A stretch of 64,000 nucleotides of DNA from Corynebacterium sp. NML140438 (GTDB lineage Bacteria > Actinomycetota > Actinomycetes > Mycobacteriales > Mycobacteriaceae). Below are positions 62,527 to 64,000 of the stretch, in pieces. The notes beneath the pieces were generated by a model. The model made no database searches. It had not been told where the DNA came from and saw only the letters and a list, made by a program, of their open reading frames with translations. Position 1 is the stretch's first letter, and each line of letters starts with the position of its first letter. The position numbers and the translations under genes are program-made. The DNA lies in the NCBI RefSeq assembly GCF_001875725.1, contig NZ_MLCQ01000010.1:1-64000 (forward strand), in the 5' to 3' direction.

Positions 62527-63686
62527 TGTTCATTGACGAGAAACCGAACCCGAAGCAGGCATACCTGAGCGACGAGCACGCCGAGATCATCAAGGCGACG
62601 CTCCCGCCGGTAGGCGCGAATATCCAGACGATCACGAAGACCTTCTACAACAAGATGTTCACCGCCCACCCCGAGCTCATCGCGGACACGTTCAACCGCG
62701 GCAACCAGAAGCAGGGCGCGCAGCAAAAGGCGCTGGCGGCGTCGGTAGCGACGTTCGCCACGCAGCTGGTGGACCCCGACGCACCGGACCCAGTGATGAT
62801 GCTGGACCGCATCGCGCACAAGCACGTCTCGCTGGGCATCACGGCGGACCAGTACCAGATCGTGCACGACAACCTGATGGCCGCCATCGTCGAGGTGCTT
62901 GGTGACGCCGTCACCCCAGAAGTCGCCGAGGCCTGGGACAAGGTGTACTGGCTGATGGCCGACGTCCTGATCAAGCACGAGGGCAAGCTCTACGAATCGG
63001 ATGGCGTGGAGGCAGGCGACGTGTTCCGCACCGCCGCCGTCACGGAGAAAACCCAGCTCAGCGGCACCGTCTACGCCTACACCCTGGAGGGTGACTTCAC
63101 TGCGCCGCGCCCGGGCCAGTACACGTCGGTGGGCGTGAAGCTGCCGGATGGGGCGCGCCAGCTGCGCCAGTACTCCATCATCGAGGGCGACGCCTCCCAC
63201 TACCGCATCGCCGTGGAGACCGAGGGCGAGGTGTCCACGTTCCTGCGCGACCACGTCAACGTCGGCGACACCGTCGACGCCACCCTCGCCGCCGGCGACC
63301 TGGTGCTGCAGCCCGGCACGAACCCGGTGGTGCTGATCTCCTCCGGCATCGGATCCACGCCGATGACCGGCATTTTGGGGCACCTCGCGGCGGAGGGCTC
63401 GCCACGCAAGGTCACGGTCGCGCACGTCGACGAATCGCAGCAGTCGTGGGCACAGGCGGATGAGATGCGGATGCTCGTCGAGAAGCTTGACGACGCCTCC
63501 CTGCACCCCTCCTTCCGTGCCGAAGGCCAGCGCCTCAACGTCGCTGACCTGGATGTTTCCGGCGCGGACGTATACCTGTGTGGCGGCGAGGGCTTCCTGC
63601 AGTCCATCCGCGACGACCTCGCCGAACTGGACCCGGCGAACGTGTACTTCGAGCTATTTAGTCCGAACGACTGGCTGATCGGTTAA
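62526..63686 (+). CDS. hmp: Flavohemoglobin (nitric oxide dioxygenase) Hmp
   Basis: A 386-residue two-part enzyme that oxidises nitric oxide to nitrate with O2 and NAD(P)H. The N-terminal globin domain (about 1-150) has proximal His100 in IAHKHVSLGI. The FAD-binding segment RQYSIIEGD and the NAD-binding SSGIGSTPMTG and YLCGGEGFL motifs lie in the C-terminal ferredoxin-reductase part. Length fits the family. ATG 62526 suits a leaderless promoter. It overlaps the convergent regulator gene by 29 bases. Confidence 0.94.
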   Translation: MFIDEKPNPKQAYLSDEHAEIIKATLPPVGANIQTITKTFYNKMFTAHPELIADTFNRGNQKQGAQQKALAASVATFATQLVDPDAPDPVMMLDRIAHKHVSLGITADQYQIVHDNLMAAIVEVLGDAVTPEVAEAWDKVYWLMADVLIKHEGKLYESDGVEAGDVFRTAAVTEKTQLSGTVYAYTLEGDFTAPRPGQYTSVGVKLPDGARQLRQYSIIEGDASHYRIAVETEGEVSTFLRDHVNVGDTVDATLAAGDLVLQPGTNPVVLISSGIGSTPMTGILGHLAAEGSPRKVTVAHVDESQQSWAQADEMRMLVEKLDDASLHPSFRAEGQRLNVADLDVSGADVYLCGGEGFLQSIRDDLAELDPANVYFELFSPNDWLIG

Positions 63687-64000
63687 CCAGCCGGGCCCCG
63701 CACTGCCCCGGCGCGTCGAACGGCATGAAGTCGAGGTGGTGGGGGCCAATGGTGGCGTCGATAAACCCCTGGTGCAGTGCGCAAATCGCGGCTGCGGGCG
63801 GGGTGCCGTCGGCGGCGACGAACGGGCAGGCCTGGAGGCCGACCTCCACCGAGGCATCGCCGTCGGCCTCGCGGACGAGGGGGTCGAAGCCCATCTCGCG
63901 CAGGGAGCGCAGCACCACGGTGGCGAGCTCCTCAAAATCCTCCGGTGGTTCGCCGAAACGGTCCGCATTGCGGCGCGCCCACGCGCGGCCGAAATCGCGG
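63658..64000 (-). CDS. C-terminal part of a SufR/ArsR-like cysteine-containing regulator
   Basis: A partial frame of 113 codons that runs off the right edge. It reads RDFGRAWARRNADRFGEPP at the upstream end and ends in NRSASRSD. Three cysteines are arranged as C-x14-C-x26-C, with the first in QACPFVAADG and the second in ICALHQGF. This pattern is typical of the C-terminal domain of SufR-like helix-turn-helix regulators, several of which bind iron-sulfur clusters. Corynebacterial ArnR, a repressor of hmp, is an iron-sulfur protein of comparable role; identity with it is only a suggestion. The DNA-binding half is outside the window. Confidence 0.65.
   Translation of the reverse strand, partial: RDFGRAWARRNADRFGEPPEDFEELATVVLRSLREMGFDPLVREADGDASVEVGLQACPFVAADGTPPAAAICALHQGFIDATIGPHHLDFMPFDAPGQCGARLVNRSASRSD

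Overview
This is a high-GC actinobacterial chromosome segment, almost certainly from the genus Corynebacterium. The evidence is a complete arabinogalactan block (wzm-wzt, glfT1, gtrA, dprE1-dprE2, aftA and a single large emb), a TadA-associated protein of actinobacterial type, several apparently leaderless promoters, and numerous secreted surface proteins. I cannot name the species from sequence alone.

Layout. 0-2.7 kb: a partial gene end, tRNA-Ser(CGA), a CsbD-like stress protein, tadA with its partner protein, and divergent tyrA. 2.7-12.3 kb: two large secreted surface proteins on the minus strand, one with a sortase-like LADTG tail and one of 2503 residues built from about 16 CnaB/carboxypeptidase-regulatory-like modules. 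12.7-18.4 kb: two identical tRNA-Arg(ACG) genes in similar flanks, with mgtE, an Asn/Gly-repeat surface protein and a FAH-family hydrolase between them, followed by two tRNA-Ser genes. 18.4-33.6 kb: a quinone oxidoreductase, a class-V aminotransferase-like protein lacking the expected PLP lysine, and the cell-wall arabinogalactan cluster. A gene flanked by inverted copies of a 134-bp repeat sits between wzt and glfT1. 33.6-43.7 kb: cutinase-like hydrolase, M13 peptidase, small enzymes, HrpB helicase and a small surface protein. 43.8-56.9 kb: transporters (amino acid permease, TSUP, AbrB-type, DAACS), four TetR regulators and one ROK regulator, peptidases and an alpha-amylase-family protein. 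56.9-64 kb: a repeat-rich surface protein, a glutaminase-STAS-SRPBCC fusion, an AlbA_2/ATPase/winged-helix regulator, flavohemoglobin hmp and the C-terminus of a cysteine-containing regulator.

How the genes work together. Wzm-Wzt probably exports the lipid-linked galactan that GlfT1 starts; DprE1/DprE2 make decaprenyl-phospho-arabinose; AftA and Emb build arabinan on the galactan. Several secreted proteins probably decorate the resulting envelope.

The most notable unexplained signals are these. (1) A 49-bp symmetric operator-like sequence occurs as two identical copies bracketing the AlbA_2 regulator gene, one in the glsA/regulator divergent promoter and one just upstream of hmp. (2) Three unrelated surface proteins share a C-terminal Cys-TM-loop-TM-Cys module. 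(3) Three copies of a 134-bp element with terminal inverted repeats occur, two of them flanking a putative endonuclease gene. (4) Three copies of an 89-91 bp long-hairpin element occur. No CRISPR array, integrase, transposase or rRNA operon was seen.
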